Assembly: GCA_023131215.1 (NCBI GenBank) | Contig: JAGLZV010000120.1 | Span: 1 to 7,729 of the forward strand | Origin: Candidatus Methanophagales archaeon | GTDB lineage: Archaea; Halobacteriota; Syntropharchaeia; Alkanophagales; Methanospirareceae | Reading direction: 5' to 3' | DNA: 7,729 nt | Shown: in pieces, positions 1 to 5,146 of the stretch | Numbering within the stretch: the stretch's first letter is position 1 | How the letters are laid out: every line of letters begins with the position of its first letter | Notes under the pieces: generated by a model | What the model was told of the DNA's origin: nothing | The model's input: only the letters and a program-made list of their open reading frames with translations | Database searches by the model: none | Translations under genes and position numbers: made by a program

Positions 1-885
1 TATAGGCTCGTTTTTGTACATCTCCGTCGCCAGCACGACAGCCAGAGCGTCAGCACCGACAAAACTTCCTATCAAAGGAAGCCCGTAAATTCGTGCCTTC
101 GGATTTGCCTCGAGCCCAAGTTCTTTCGCCGTTTTACTTACCGGCTTTACACTCAAGGGTTCGTAAGGGCTTTTGCCAAGCGACTCGACGGAATAGCCAA
201 AAAACAGGTCTCTCATCACGGGGTTGCCAACGACCACTATCTCATAGATTTTGCCCGGTTGAGTCAGGGCGGTGATCATTTTGTTCGCGGTGTCTCTGAT
301 TTCTCTTTCGAGTATATCCTGCCCCTCCCTCGCAAATTCTATCCGTGAAATTATATTATTTCCATATTTTGTCTGTGGGTTCTTTCTTGAACTCACTGAA
401 AGCACTGCCCCGGTTTCAAGGTCAATTAAATACACGGCAAGCGTTGTCGTCCCTATGTCAAGAGCGATACCGTATATTTCTCCCGTATATTCGCCCATAT
501 CTATTGACTCGAAAAAGACTCTTTTGCCCTCCAGGTGCACGAAAGGCTCGATAGGGATTGCCTTATATTCTCCGGATTCTAAAATGTACAATCGCCGAAG
601 GTAGAGAATGGACTTCAATCGCACGTAAACGGGCTTGTCTGTTTTTAATATTTTTGCCTGGCAGGCAAGTCTGTGGATATCATCATGTATATATTCATTT
701 TCCGCTTCTGTCTTATCCGCGAGTGCTCCGGGAGCACACTCAACCTCGACCAGGCACTCACCACACTTCCCCTCGCCACCACATGAGCAATTTATGTCTA
801 TTCCTAACTCCTGCAAGTAGGAAAGTATGGTCCTTCCCTTAACGAGTTTGGCTTCTTTTCCGTACTCCGTGAAAATAATGCCCAT
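1..885 (-). CDS. RACo-type reductive activator of corrinoid proteins (ASKHA ATPase with N-terminal [2Fe-2S] domain), partial
   Basis: The 295 codons from ATG at 885 to the window edge are uninterrupted; the C-terminal part lies outside. Residues 1-90 look like a plant-type [2Fe-2S] ferredoxin domain: CSCGGEGKCGEC gives C35, C41 and C44, with a fourth ligand at C75 (LACQA). An ASKHA actin/Hsp70-like domain begins near residue 138 with the phosphate loop ALDIGTTT (141-148), followed by VVVGNPVMRDLFFG (217-230) and SFVGADALAVVLATEM (274-289), all typical of the DUF4445/COG3894 activators. Known members use ATP and an electron donor to reduce inactive Co(II) corrinoid protein to Co(I). It is divergent from a corrinoid protein gene, which is the likely substrate. 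Characterised methanogen methylamine systems use RamA, a different domain arrangement with C-terminal ferredoxin clusters. The family call is firm; the exact partner is inferred. About half the usual family length is visible. Confidence 0.9.
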   Translation of the reverse strand, partial: MGIIFTEYGKEAKLVKGRTILSYLQELGIDINCSCGGEGKCGECLVEVECAPGALADKTEAENEYIHDDIHRLACQAKILKTDKPVYVRLKSILYLRRLYILESGEYKAIPIEPFVHLEGKRVFFESIDMGEYTGEIYGIALDIGTTTLAVYLIDLETGAVLSVSSRKNPQTKYGNNIISRIEFAREGQDILEREIRDTANKMITALTQPGKIYEIVVVGNPVMRDLFFGYSVESLGKSPYEPLSVKPVSKTAKELGLEANPKARIYGLPLIGSFVGADALAVVLATEMYKNEPI

Positions 886-937
886 GTTTTCTCAGTATTT
901 ATAATTTTAAAGCCTTTAGGCATATTATCTTAATTCT
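886..937. promoter_or_regulatory. Divergent promoter region between activator and corrinoid protein genes
   Basis: This 52-base gap must hold both promoters. For the minus-strand activator, a TATA-like TTTAAAAT (complement of 904-911) lies about 26 bases before the ATG, which would give a nearly leaderless transcript. For the plus-strand corrinoid gene, TTTATAAT at 898-905 is 40 bases before its ATG, predicting a leader of about 10-15 bases. The two boxes overlap, so the two genes may compete for, or share, one control site. A short inverted repeat GCCTTTAGGC (912-921) lies between the boxes and the plus-strand start and could be an operator half, but it is too short to be convincing. Neither gene has a good Shine-Dalgarno sequence. 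Confidence 0.5.
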
Positions 938-1585
938 ATGGAATACACAATAGCAATTCTTGACGCATTGCTTGACGTGAAAAAGAAGAAAATAGAAGCA
1001 TTTTGTGAAGAGAGGTTGAGCAATGGAACGAACCCGTATAAAATCATTGACGAGATGACTCTTGGTCTAAGGGAAATCGGGAAAGGATATAGAGAGATAT
1101 ATTTTGACGCTGAACTGATGGTTTCAGGATGGAATGCGAAAAAAGCATTACAGATTCTTAAGCCACTGTTGCAAGAAGAGTTAAGGGTAAAAGTAAAGGT
1201 GCATAACAAAATAGGAACGGTCGTTATCGGCACGGTCAAAGGAGACGTGCACGACATAGGAAAGGAGATAGTCGATATAATGCTGTCTTCAGAGGGTTTC
1301 GAGGTCATTGACCTTGGAACAGACGTTGAAAAGGAAAAATATGCGGAAGCCGTCCGTGAAACCGGAGCTGATATTCTCGCAATGTCCGCATTACTGACAA
1401 CCACAAGGGAATATATGGCGGAAGTCGTACAGTATTTCAGGGCAGAGGGTCTCAAAGCAAAGATACTGGTCGGTGGCGGTGCAGTCAGTGCGGAATACGC
1501 TGGAGAAATCGGTGCTGACGCCTATGGCAAAGATGCCGTTGATGCAGTCAGGAAGGTGAAGGAGCTTCTGAGTGAAACTTTTTAG
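938..1585 (+). CDS. Methyltransferase corrinoid protein (MtbC/MttC/MtaC-like)
   Basis: This is a 215-residue B12-binding methyl carrier, the usual length for MtbC/MttC-type proteins. Residues 1-88 are the helical cap domain, with FDAELMVSGWNAKKAL at 56-71. Residues 92-215 are the Rossmann-like cobalamin domain. The signature D103-V-H105-D-I-G108 supplies the lower-axial histidine (H105), followed by SALLTTT (150-156), GGG (179-181) and the closing GADAYGKDA (192-200). In this family the protein accepts a methyl group from a substrate-specific MtxB enzyme and passes it to a second methyltransferase, usually to coenzyme M or tetrahydro(methano)pterin. The divergent neighbour is a RACo-type activator, which fits a need to rescue Co(II). 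No MtxB or MtxA is in the window, so the methyl donor cannot be named; the sequence does not separate methylamine, methanol, methoxy-aromatic or thiol systems. The TAG stop lies inside a hairpin with the converging pyrG end. Confidence 0.93.
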   Translation: MEYTIAILDALLDVKKKKIEAFCEERLSNGTNPYKIIDEMTLGLREIGKGYREIYFDAELMVSGWNAKKALQILKPLLQEELRVKVKVHNKIGTVVIGTVKGDVHDIGKEIVDIMLSSEGFEVIDLGTDVEKEKYAEAVRETGADILAMSALLTTTREYMAEVVQYFRAEGLKAKILVGGGAVSAEYAGEIGADAYGKDAVDAVRKVKELLSETF

Positions 1586-1595
1586 AAAAAAGTTT
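1575..1595. terminator. Hairpin at the convergent 3' ends of the corrinoid gene and pyrG
   Basis: A perfect 9-base inverted repeat (AAACTTTTT at 1575-1583, loop AGA, AAAAAGTTT at 1587-1595) contains the corrinoid gene's stop codon and touches the last base of the pyrG stop. Both strands read T-runs through it, so it could end transcription from either side. Only 9 bases separate the two coding regions. Confidence 0.5.
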
Positions 1596-3223
1596 TACTT
1601 TGGTAAAGCTTTCTTTTTCAAAGAAAGGTTTATACACGCCTCCAAAAATGCCCTAAACGGTGGCGAAGGCTTGTTCGGTCTCGACTTGAATTCAGGATGA
1701 AACTGCGTAGCGAGGAAAAAAGGATGTCCATCCGGAGAAATCTCCAATATCTCCATTCTCGTGCCACTTCTGTCGGTCCCCGAGAAAATCACCCCTTCTC
1801 TTTCTATCCATTCTATATACGCCGGATTTACCTCATACCGGTGTCTGTGCCTCTCCACTATCTTCTTTTTCCTATATATCCTCGCCGCTAACGTATCTCT
1901 TCTTACGAATACCTCATAATCTCCCAACCGCATTGTTCCACCCTTTTCGACCACTTCTTTTTGCTCTTCCAACAAGTCTATTACAGGATGTGGAGTTTCG
2001 CAAAGTTCAGAACTATTCGCATCCTTTAACCCTGCAACATTCCTCGCTGCTTCTATCACCGCTAATTGGAATCCGAAACAAAGTCCAAGAAATGGAATCT
2101 TATTCTCCCTCGCATATTCTATTGACTTTATTTTGCCTTCCGCACCGCGAACACCAAATCCTCCTGGAATTAGTATTCCATGAACGCCATCAAAAAACGA
2201 CTCTGCCTCTTTTTCTTCTTCTAAGTCCTCCGCTTCTATCCATTTCGTCTCTACCTTACATCCTAACTCCGTAGCAGCATGCTTTATCGCTTCTTTTATG
2301 CTCAAATATGAGTCTTCTAACTCTGCATATTTCCCCACTATTGCTACACTTATAAGCTTATCTCCGTAAGACGATTTTCTCCTCCTCTCTACCATCCTAT
2401 CCCATGCATGGTCTTTCTTTAACTGCTCTAACTGCAGCTTTTCCATTATATAAGTAGAAATGCCTTCTCGCTCAAGCAATAGCGGCACCTCGTATATATC
2501 CTCCGTATCCCGTGCACTGATCACGGCTTCCTTTCTCACGTTACAGAACATTGCTATTTTCTCTTTCACATCCTCTTTTAACGCTTCTTTGCCTCTGCAT
2601 ACGATTATATCAGGTTGAAGTCCTAATTCACGGAGTGCCTTCACAGAGTGCTGCGTAGGCTTCGTTTTTTGCTCGCGCAGCGTTGTGAAAGGCACTAAAG
2701 TAACGTGAACAAAAAGGAAGTCGTTCTCATGCTCCTCCAATTTCATCTGCCTGACTGCTTCCAAAAACGGCATGCTCTCTATATCGCCAACCGTGCCGCC
2801 TACTTCCACCAAGCATACGTCTGCACCACTTTTCTCCGCGACTCCTCTTATTCGTGCCTTTATCTCATTCGTCACATGCGGAATTATTTGCACCGTTTGT
2901 CCTAGATATTCACCTTTCCTTTCTCGCTCTATCACTGCGGAATAAACGACTCCAGTGGTTATATTATGCTCCCTCCCTAAATCTACATCCATGAACCTCT
3001 CGTAATGCCCCAAATCGAGGTCAACTTCTGCGCCATCCCCCAGAACATACACTTCTCCATGCTGATACGGATTCATCGTTCCAGCATCTATGTTTATGTA
3101 AGGGTCAATTTTTATTGGCACAATCTTGTATCCATGGTCTTTCAGTATTCTACCGATGGAAGCCATTGTGATGCCTTTTCCAAGTCCGCTCATCACGCCT
3201 CCGGTTACTACTATATATTTCAT
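1595..3223 (-). CDS. pyrG: CTP synthase (glutamine-hydrolysing)
   Basis: It makes CTP from UTP, ATP and glutamine-derived ammonia, the last step of de novo pyrimidine nucleotide synthesis. The 542 residues match the usual family length. The synthetase domain (about 1-265) opens with the P-loop-like GGVMSGLGKG (8-17) and carries the UTP-site motif KTKPTQ (186-191). The class I glutamine amidotransferase domain (about 290-530) has the oxyanion loop PGGFGVRG (353-360), nucleophile C382 in GLCFGFQ, and H509/E511 in FHPEFKSRP, so the full catalytic triad is present. The ATG at 3223 is supported by TGAGG seven bases upstream. The last dozen residues (INLSLKKKALPK) lie beyond the normal domain end and are encoded by palindromic repeat copy A. 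It is probably the last gene of a minus-strand cluster behind the membrane protein and zinc-ribbon genes, although two palindromes lie in the 93-base gap before it. Confidence 0.98.
   Translation of the reverse strand: MKYIVVTGGVMSGLGKGITMASIGRILKDHGYKIVPIKIDPYINIDAGTMNPYQHGEVYVLGDGAEVDLDLGHYERFMDVDLGREHNITTGVVYSAVIERERKGEYLGQTVQIIPHVTNEIKARIRGVAEKSGADVCLVEVGGTVGDIESMPFLEAVRQMKLEEHENDFLFVHVTLVPFTTLREQKTKPTQHSVKALRELGLQPDIIVCRGKEALKEDVKEKIAMFCNVRKEAVISARDTEDIYEVPLLLEREGISTYIMEKLQLEQLKKDHAWDRMVERRRKSSYGDKLISVAIVGKYAELEDSYLSIKEAIKHAATELGCKVETKWIEAEDLEEEKEAESFFDGVHGILIPGGFGVRGAEGKIKSIEYARENKIPFLGLCFGFQLAVIEAARNVAGLKDANSSELCETPHPVIDLLEEQKEVVEKGGTMRLGDYEVFVRRDTLAARIYRKKKIVERHRHRYEVNPAYIEWIEREGVIFSGTDRSGTRMEILEISPDGHPFFLATQFHPEFKSRPNKPSPPFRAFLEACINLSLKKKALPK
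1599..1631 (-). repeat. Dispersed palindrome, copy A (overlaps the pyrG 3' end)
   Basis: Left arm AAAGCTTTCTTT (1605-1616), loop TTC, right arm AAAGAAAGGTTT (1620-1631), 11 of 12 positions paired, preceded by TTTGGT (1599-1604). Copy D near 5111 shares the first 18 bases (TTTGGTAAAGCTTTCTTT) exactly and the right arm nearly so. It lies wholly inside the annotated pyrG reading frame and encodes its last residues. Strand is assigned to match the minus-strand gene whose end it occupies; the palindrome itself is only weakly directional. Confidence 0.8.
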
Positions 3224-3230
3224 CCTCGGT

Positions 3231-3235
3231 CCTCA
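3231..3235 (-). promoter_or_regulatory. Shine-Dalgarno site of pyrG
   Basis: TGAGG on the minus strand, seven bases before ATG at 3223, is a good anti-16S match and fixes the start. A second GAGG (3224-3227) directly abuts the ATG and is too close to function. Confidence 0.6.
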
Positions 3236-3246
3236 TCATGGGTTTC

Positions 3247-3285
3247 TTTGATCAAACTTTCTTTTCCAAAGAAAGTTTGTTTGAT
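3247..3285 (-). repeat. Dispersed palindrome, copy B
   Basis: A perfect 12-base stem CAAACTTTCTTT (3253-3264), loop TCC, AAAGAAAGTTTG (3268-3279). It is flanked on both sides by TTTGAT (3247-3252 and 3280-3285), and the second TTTGAT is also the left end of copy C. It lies in the gap between the membrane protein gene and pyrG, where it could act as a transcript end, processing site or mRNA stabiliser. There is no long T-run directly after the stem on the minus strand, so a simple intrinsic terminator is not certain. Confidence 0.75.
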
Positions 3286-3314
3286 AAAAATTTTCTTTCT
3301 AAAAGAAAAGTTTT
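3280..3314 (-). repeat. Dispersed palindrome, copy C
   Basis: TTTGAT (3280-3285), then AAAAATTTTCTTT (3286-3298), loop CTA, AAAGAAAAGTTTT (3302-3314), with 12 of 13 positions paired. It follows the stop codon of the membrane protein gene within a few bases and abuts copy B. It has the same layout as the other copies (TTTGRT, arm, three-base loop ending before AAAGAAA), but is the most diverged. Confidence 0.65.
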
Positions 3315-3316
3315 AG

Positions 3317-3922
3317 TTATAGATTATAAACGACGATAAAAATAAAAATCATAGCGGCAATTAAACCAAAAACGAAGGGATGGAAAGAAAAGAAGACGGC
3401 GAAGATAAAAACCAAAAGTAAAGCCATTGCCACCGTTGATACTGCCAACCGTCTTAAAAGAGCCATTCTCTCAGGGGATACTGCAACCTCTCTCTCCACC
3501 ATTTCCCATTTCTCCTCTCTTCCTTCTATTCCCTCTCCCTTCCTTCCTCTCTTTTCCTCTTCCTCTGTCTCTACTATTTCCACCGAAAAACTCTTCTTTG
3601 TCGCTCCATATCCAGTACTGATGAATATTTCTCCTGTGCCCAACTCAGCTGCCGCTCCCGCATAGCTCTTTGGCAGTTTTACAATCGCTGCTATCTTCTC
3701 CTTCTCTATTACATACACCTTATCCTGCAATATCATCACTTTATCCTTTATCTCATCGGCAAGCGAAAAATGCACATGCGTCGGCTCTCCATGATTAATT
3801 ATAAACATCTCGAAACTTGTCTCTTCACCCGCTCTCAGCGGAATCCTCAATACCTCGTGCTCAAATTCTATTGAATTTAAACTCTTTCTACTCAGGTATA
3901 TTCTTTGCTGTATCCTTTCCAT
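3317..3922 (-). CDS. Conserved archaeal-type membrane-anchored protein of unknown function
   Basis: It has 201 residues in three parts. Residues 1-118 look like a soluble beta-rich domain; residues 38-53 read MFIINHGEPTHVHFSL. A highly charged E/K/R linker follows (about 119-158). Two hydrophobic segments end the protein (about 159-180 and 182-200), forming a C-terminal hairpin anchor. There is no N-terminal signal peptide, so the soluble domain is probably cytoplasmic. The NHGxPxHVHxxL stretch recalls a haloarchaeal uncharacterised family (I think DUF7524), from memory and not checked. It starts at ATG 3922 with AGGGA/AGGGGG just upstream. It follows the zinc-ribbon gene by 58 bases and precedes pyrG on the same strand, so co-transcription is likely; function is unknown. 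It is not a shadow ORF: domain composition is coherent and nothing competes on the other strand. Confidence 0.8.
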   Translation of the reverse strand: MERIQQRIYLSRKSLNSIEFEHEVLRIPLRAGEETSFEMFIINHGEPTHVHFSLADEIKDKVMILQDKVYVIEKEKIAAIVKLPKSYAGAAAELGTGEIFISTGYGATKKSFSVEIVETEEEEKRGRKGEGIEGREEKWEMVEREVAVSPERMALLRRLAVSTVAMALLLVFIFAVFFSFHPFVFGLIAAMIFIFIVVYNL

Positions 3923-3980
3923 CCCCCTGTCCCTAATCGCCTACGGCAACAATGAAAAAAGCAAAATGTAAATTGCAAAT

Positions 3981-4160
3981 TTACCCAGACTCCTGTCTCA
4001 GCTCAGGTGGCAATAGATTAGGAATTCCTTCCTCTATTGGATACCGCTGGTCGCATTTCCCGCAATATAAACTTCCAACTACTACCTCTCCCTTTTCGTC
4101 CTCTTCTTCTATACTCAATTCCAAATCGCCCTTGCACATTGGGCAGGCGAGTATATCCAT
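3981..4160 (-). CDS. Trm112/UPF0434-like small zinc-ribbon protein
   Basis: From ATG at 4160 it encodes 59 residues: MDILACPMCKGDLEL, then acidic residues, then LYCGKCDQRYPIEEGIPNLL. C6/C9 and C33/C36 form a zinc ribbon, and DILACPxCKGDLE with YPIEEGIPNLLP is the signature of the Trm112/UPF0434 family. Eukaryotic Trm112 and its archaeal relatives bind and activate methyltransferases acting on tRNA, rRNA and release factors; that role here is by family only. Relatives normally have several residues before DILACP. Here the in-frame upstream codons (4161-4175) encode T-K-K-E-L, and a strong GGAGGT lies 10 bases before the ACG at 4175 but 25 bases before the ATG, so translation may begin at ACG 4175, giving 64 residues. 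No ATG, GTG or TTG occurs in frame between the upstream TAG stop and 4160. It is probably first in the cluster with the membrane protein and pyrG. Confidence 0.9.
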   Translation of the reverse strand: MDILACPMCKGDLELSIEEEDEKGEVVVGSLYCGKCDQRYPIEEGIPNLLPPELRQESG

Positions 4161-4185
4161 TAGCTCTTTTTTCGTTTCTTCTCTT

Positions 4186-4191
4186 ACCTCC
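4186..4191 (-). promoter_or_regulatory. Strong Shine-Dalgarno upstream of the zinc-ribbon gene
   Basis: GGAGGT on the minus strand is the best ribosome-binding site in the window. It is 25 bases from the first ATG (4160) but 10 bases from an in-frame ACG at 4175, so its position argues for a non-AUG start there. Confidence 0.6.
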
Positions 4192-4210
4192 TATTTTAAA
4201 GAAAGATTAA

Positions 4211-4218
4211 TTTAAATA
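4211..4218 (+). promoter_or_regulatory. TATA box of cofE (and possibly of the divergent zinc-ribbon gene)
   Basis: TTTAAATA lies 43 bases before the cofE ATG, predicting a start near 4237 and a short leader of about 15 bases. The surrounding ATTAATTTAAATAT is near-symmetric, so it could serve both directions. Read on the minus strand, however, it would place the start almost on the GGAGGT site, so the divergent gene may use a different box further upstream. Confidence 0.45.
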
Positions 4219-4253
4219 TCTCGCTACTTTATGTCTTCTCCAAAAAAGAAAGA

Positions 4254-5024
4254 ATGAAGAAGAAAGGATTTACAGACCACCTGGAAATAATAGGCATAGA
4301 CCATTTCCCAGAGGTAAAAGAGGGCGACGATTTAACGGATTTATTTTTTAAAGCTCTGGAGGAGAAAAGGGAGAAATTAGAAGATGGTGATGCAATAGTT
4401 TTCACTTCTAAGATAATATCGAAGAGCGAAGGCAGAGTCGTTGACCTCTCTGGTGTGAAGATAGGTTCAGATGCAGAACGGATTGCAAAAGAAACGGATA
4501 AAGACCCGAGGATTGTTCAACTTATTCTCAACGAAACAAAAGAGATAGTGAGAACGGAAAAGAATATTATCTTAGTGGAGACAAAGCATGGATTCGTATG
4601 TGCAAATGCAGGCGTTGATGAGTCAAACGTTGAGGAAGGAAAAGCGGTTTTGCTGCCTGAAGACCCACAGAGAAGTGCTTCTCGCCTTAAAAAAGAGATA
4701 GAAGAGAGAAGCGGGGAAGAGATTTCCGTTTTAATCTCCGATTCGTTTGGTAGAGCATTTAGAGACGGCGTAACCGGAATTTGTATAGGCGTTTCGGGCA
4801 TCACCGCTCTGCTGGACAGGAGAGGGGAGGAGGACAGATTTGGAAAAATCGCAAGGATAACGAAAGAAGCGGTAGCGGATGAAATATGTGCGGCTGCGAA
4901 CCTCGTGATCGGCGAATTTAAGGAGGGCATACCAATTGCAATCGTGCGTGGATTGAAGTTGAAAAGAAGCGAAGGCGACATAAAAGAGGTTTTGTTCAAC
5001 CGCGAGGATGACCTTTTCCGGTAG
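4254..5024 (+). CDS. cofE: Coenzyme F420-0:L-glutamate ligase
   Basis: It adds L-glutamate to F420-0 in a GTP-dependent reaction, and then further gamma-linked glutamates, finishing the tail of the deazaflavin cofactor F420. The 256 residues are close to the usual length for the stand-alone archaeal enzyme. Recognisable blocks are GDAIVFTSKIISKSEGRVV (44-62), HGFVCANAGVDESN (111-124), ISDSFGRAFRDGVTGICIG (160-178), DRRGEEDRFG (187-196) and the AVADEICAAANLVIGE to GIPIAIVRG stretch (206-232). There is no C-terminal nitroreductase-like domain, unlike actinobacterial FbiB. It starts at ATG 4254 without a clear Shine-Dalgarno, just behind a TATA box. It is divergent from the zinc-ribbon gene and convergent with the HTH regulator, so it seems to be a single-gene unit. 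Its TAG stop abuts a heptanucleotide tandem repeat. Confidence 0.96.
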   Translation: MKKKGFTDHLEIIGIDHFPEVKEGDDLTDLFFKALEEKREKLEDGDAIVFTSKIISKSEGRVVDLSGVKIGSDAERIAKETDKDPRIVQLILNETKEIVRTEKNIILVETKHGFVCANAGVDESNVEEGKAVLLPEDPQRSASRLKKEIEERSGEEISVLISDSFGRAFRDGVTGICIGVSGITALLDRRGEEDRFGKIARITKEAVADEICAAANLVIGEFKEGIPIAIVRGLKLKRSEGDIKEVLFNREDDLFR

Positions 5025-5087
5025 GGAACAGGCAAATGGGGAATAGCCAATGGGGAATAGCCAATAGGGAATAGCCAATAGCCAAAC
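5024..5087. repeat. Heptanucleotide tandem repeat after cofE
   Basis: From 5039 to 5087 there are seven consecutive 7-base units: GGGAATA, GCCAATG, GGGAATA, GCCAATA, GGGAATA, GCCAATA, GCCAAAC. They alternate between two forms, giving an apparent 14-base period. Two degenerate units precede them (GGGAACA at 5024-5030, then GGCAAATG), so the array begins at the last base of the cofE stop codon. It resembles the short tandemly repeated heptamers known from cyanobacteria and some other genomes. It has no evident gene; its length probably varies between strains by replication slippage. Confidence 0.85.
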
Positions 5088-5110
5088 TAAAAATAATAGT
5101 TTCTAGTTTC

Positions 5111-5143
5111 TTTGGTAAAGCTTTCTTTCTTAAAGAAAGGTTC
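5111..5143 (-). repeat. Dispersed palindrome, copy D
   Basis: TTTGGT (5111-5116), arm AAAGCTTTCTTT (5117-5128), loop CTT, arm AAAGAAAGGTTC (5132-5143). The first 18 bases are identical to copy A. It lies just past the stop codon of the HTH regulator and between two converging genes, the same setting as copy A. Read on the minus strand in one frame it encodes NLSLRKKALPK, nearly the same peptide that copy A adds to CTP synthase. Confidence 0.8.
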
Positions 5144-5146
5144 ATT

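Noticed and set aside
272..604. Plus-strand frame of 110 codons with a hydrophobic start
   Set aside because: It lies opposite the activator gene, whose ferredoxin and ASKHA motifs are unmistakable; the composition is that of an antisense shadow.
925..1455. Minus-strand frame of 176 codons, serine and isoleucine rich
   Set aside because: It is antisense to the corrinoid protein gene with its DVHDIG and GGG motifs; no recognisable domain and implausible composition.
2063..2099. CFGFQ instead of the bacterial CLGMQ at the CTP synthase nucleophile, considered as an active-site oddity
   Set aside because: From memory, archaeal CTP synthases commonly have this variant; the catalytic Cys, His and Glu are all present.
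1933..2274. Plus-strand frame of 113 codons
   Set aside because: It is a shadow of pyrG on the other strand, leucine and serine rich with no domain.
3961..3976. GCAAAATGTAAATTGC followed on the minus strand by a T6 run, considered as a terminator after the zinc-ribbon gene
   Set aside because: Only a four-base stem forms; it is too weak to call as a terminator, and the downstream gene is close on the same strand.
3952..4215. Plus-strand frame of 87 codons
   Set aside because: The opposite strand here encodes the CxxC...CxxC zinc-ribbon protein, which has clear family motifs and a strong Shine-Dalgarno; the plus-strand frame has neither.
1599..5143. The four palindromes considered as a CRISPR array
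   Set aside because: Spacing is irregular (kilobases or directly adjacent), the copies diverge, there are no unique spacers of constant length and no cas genes.
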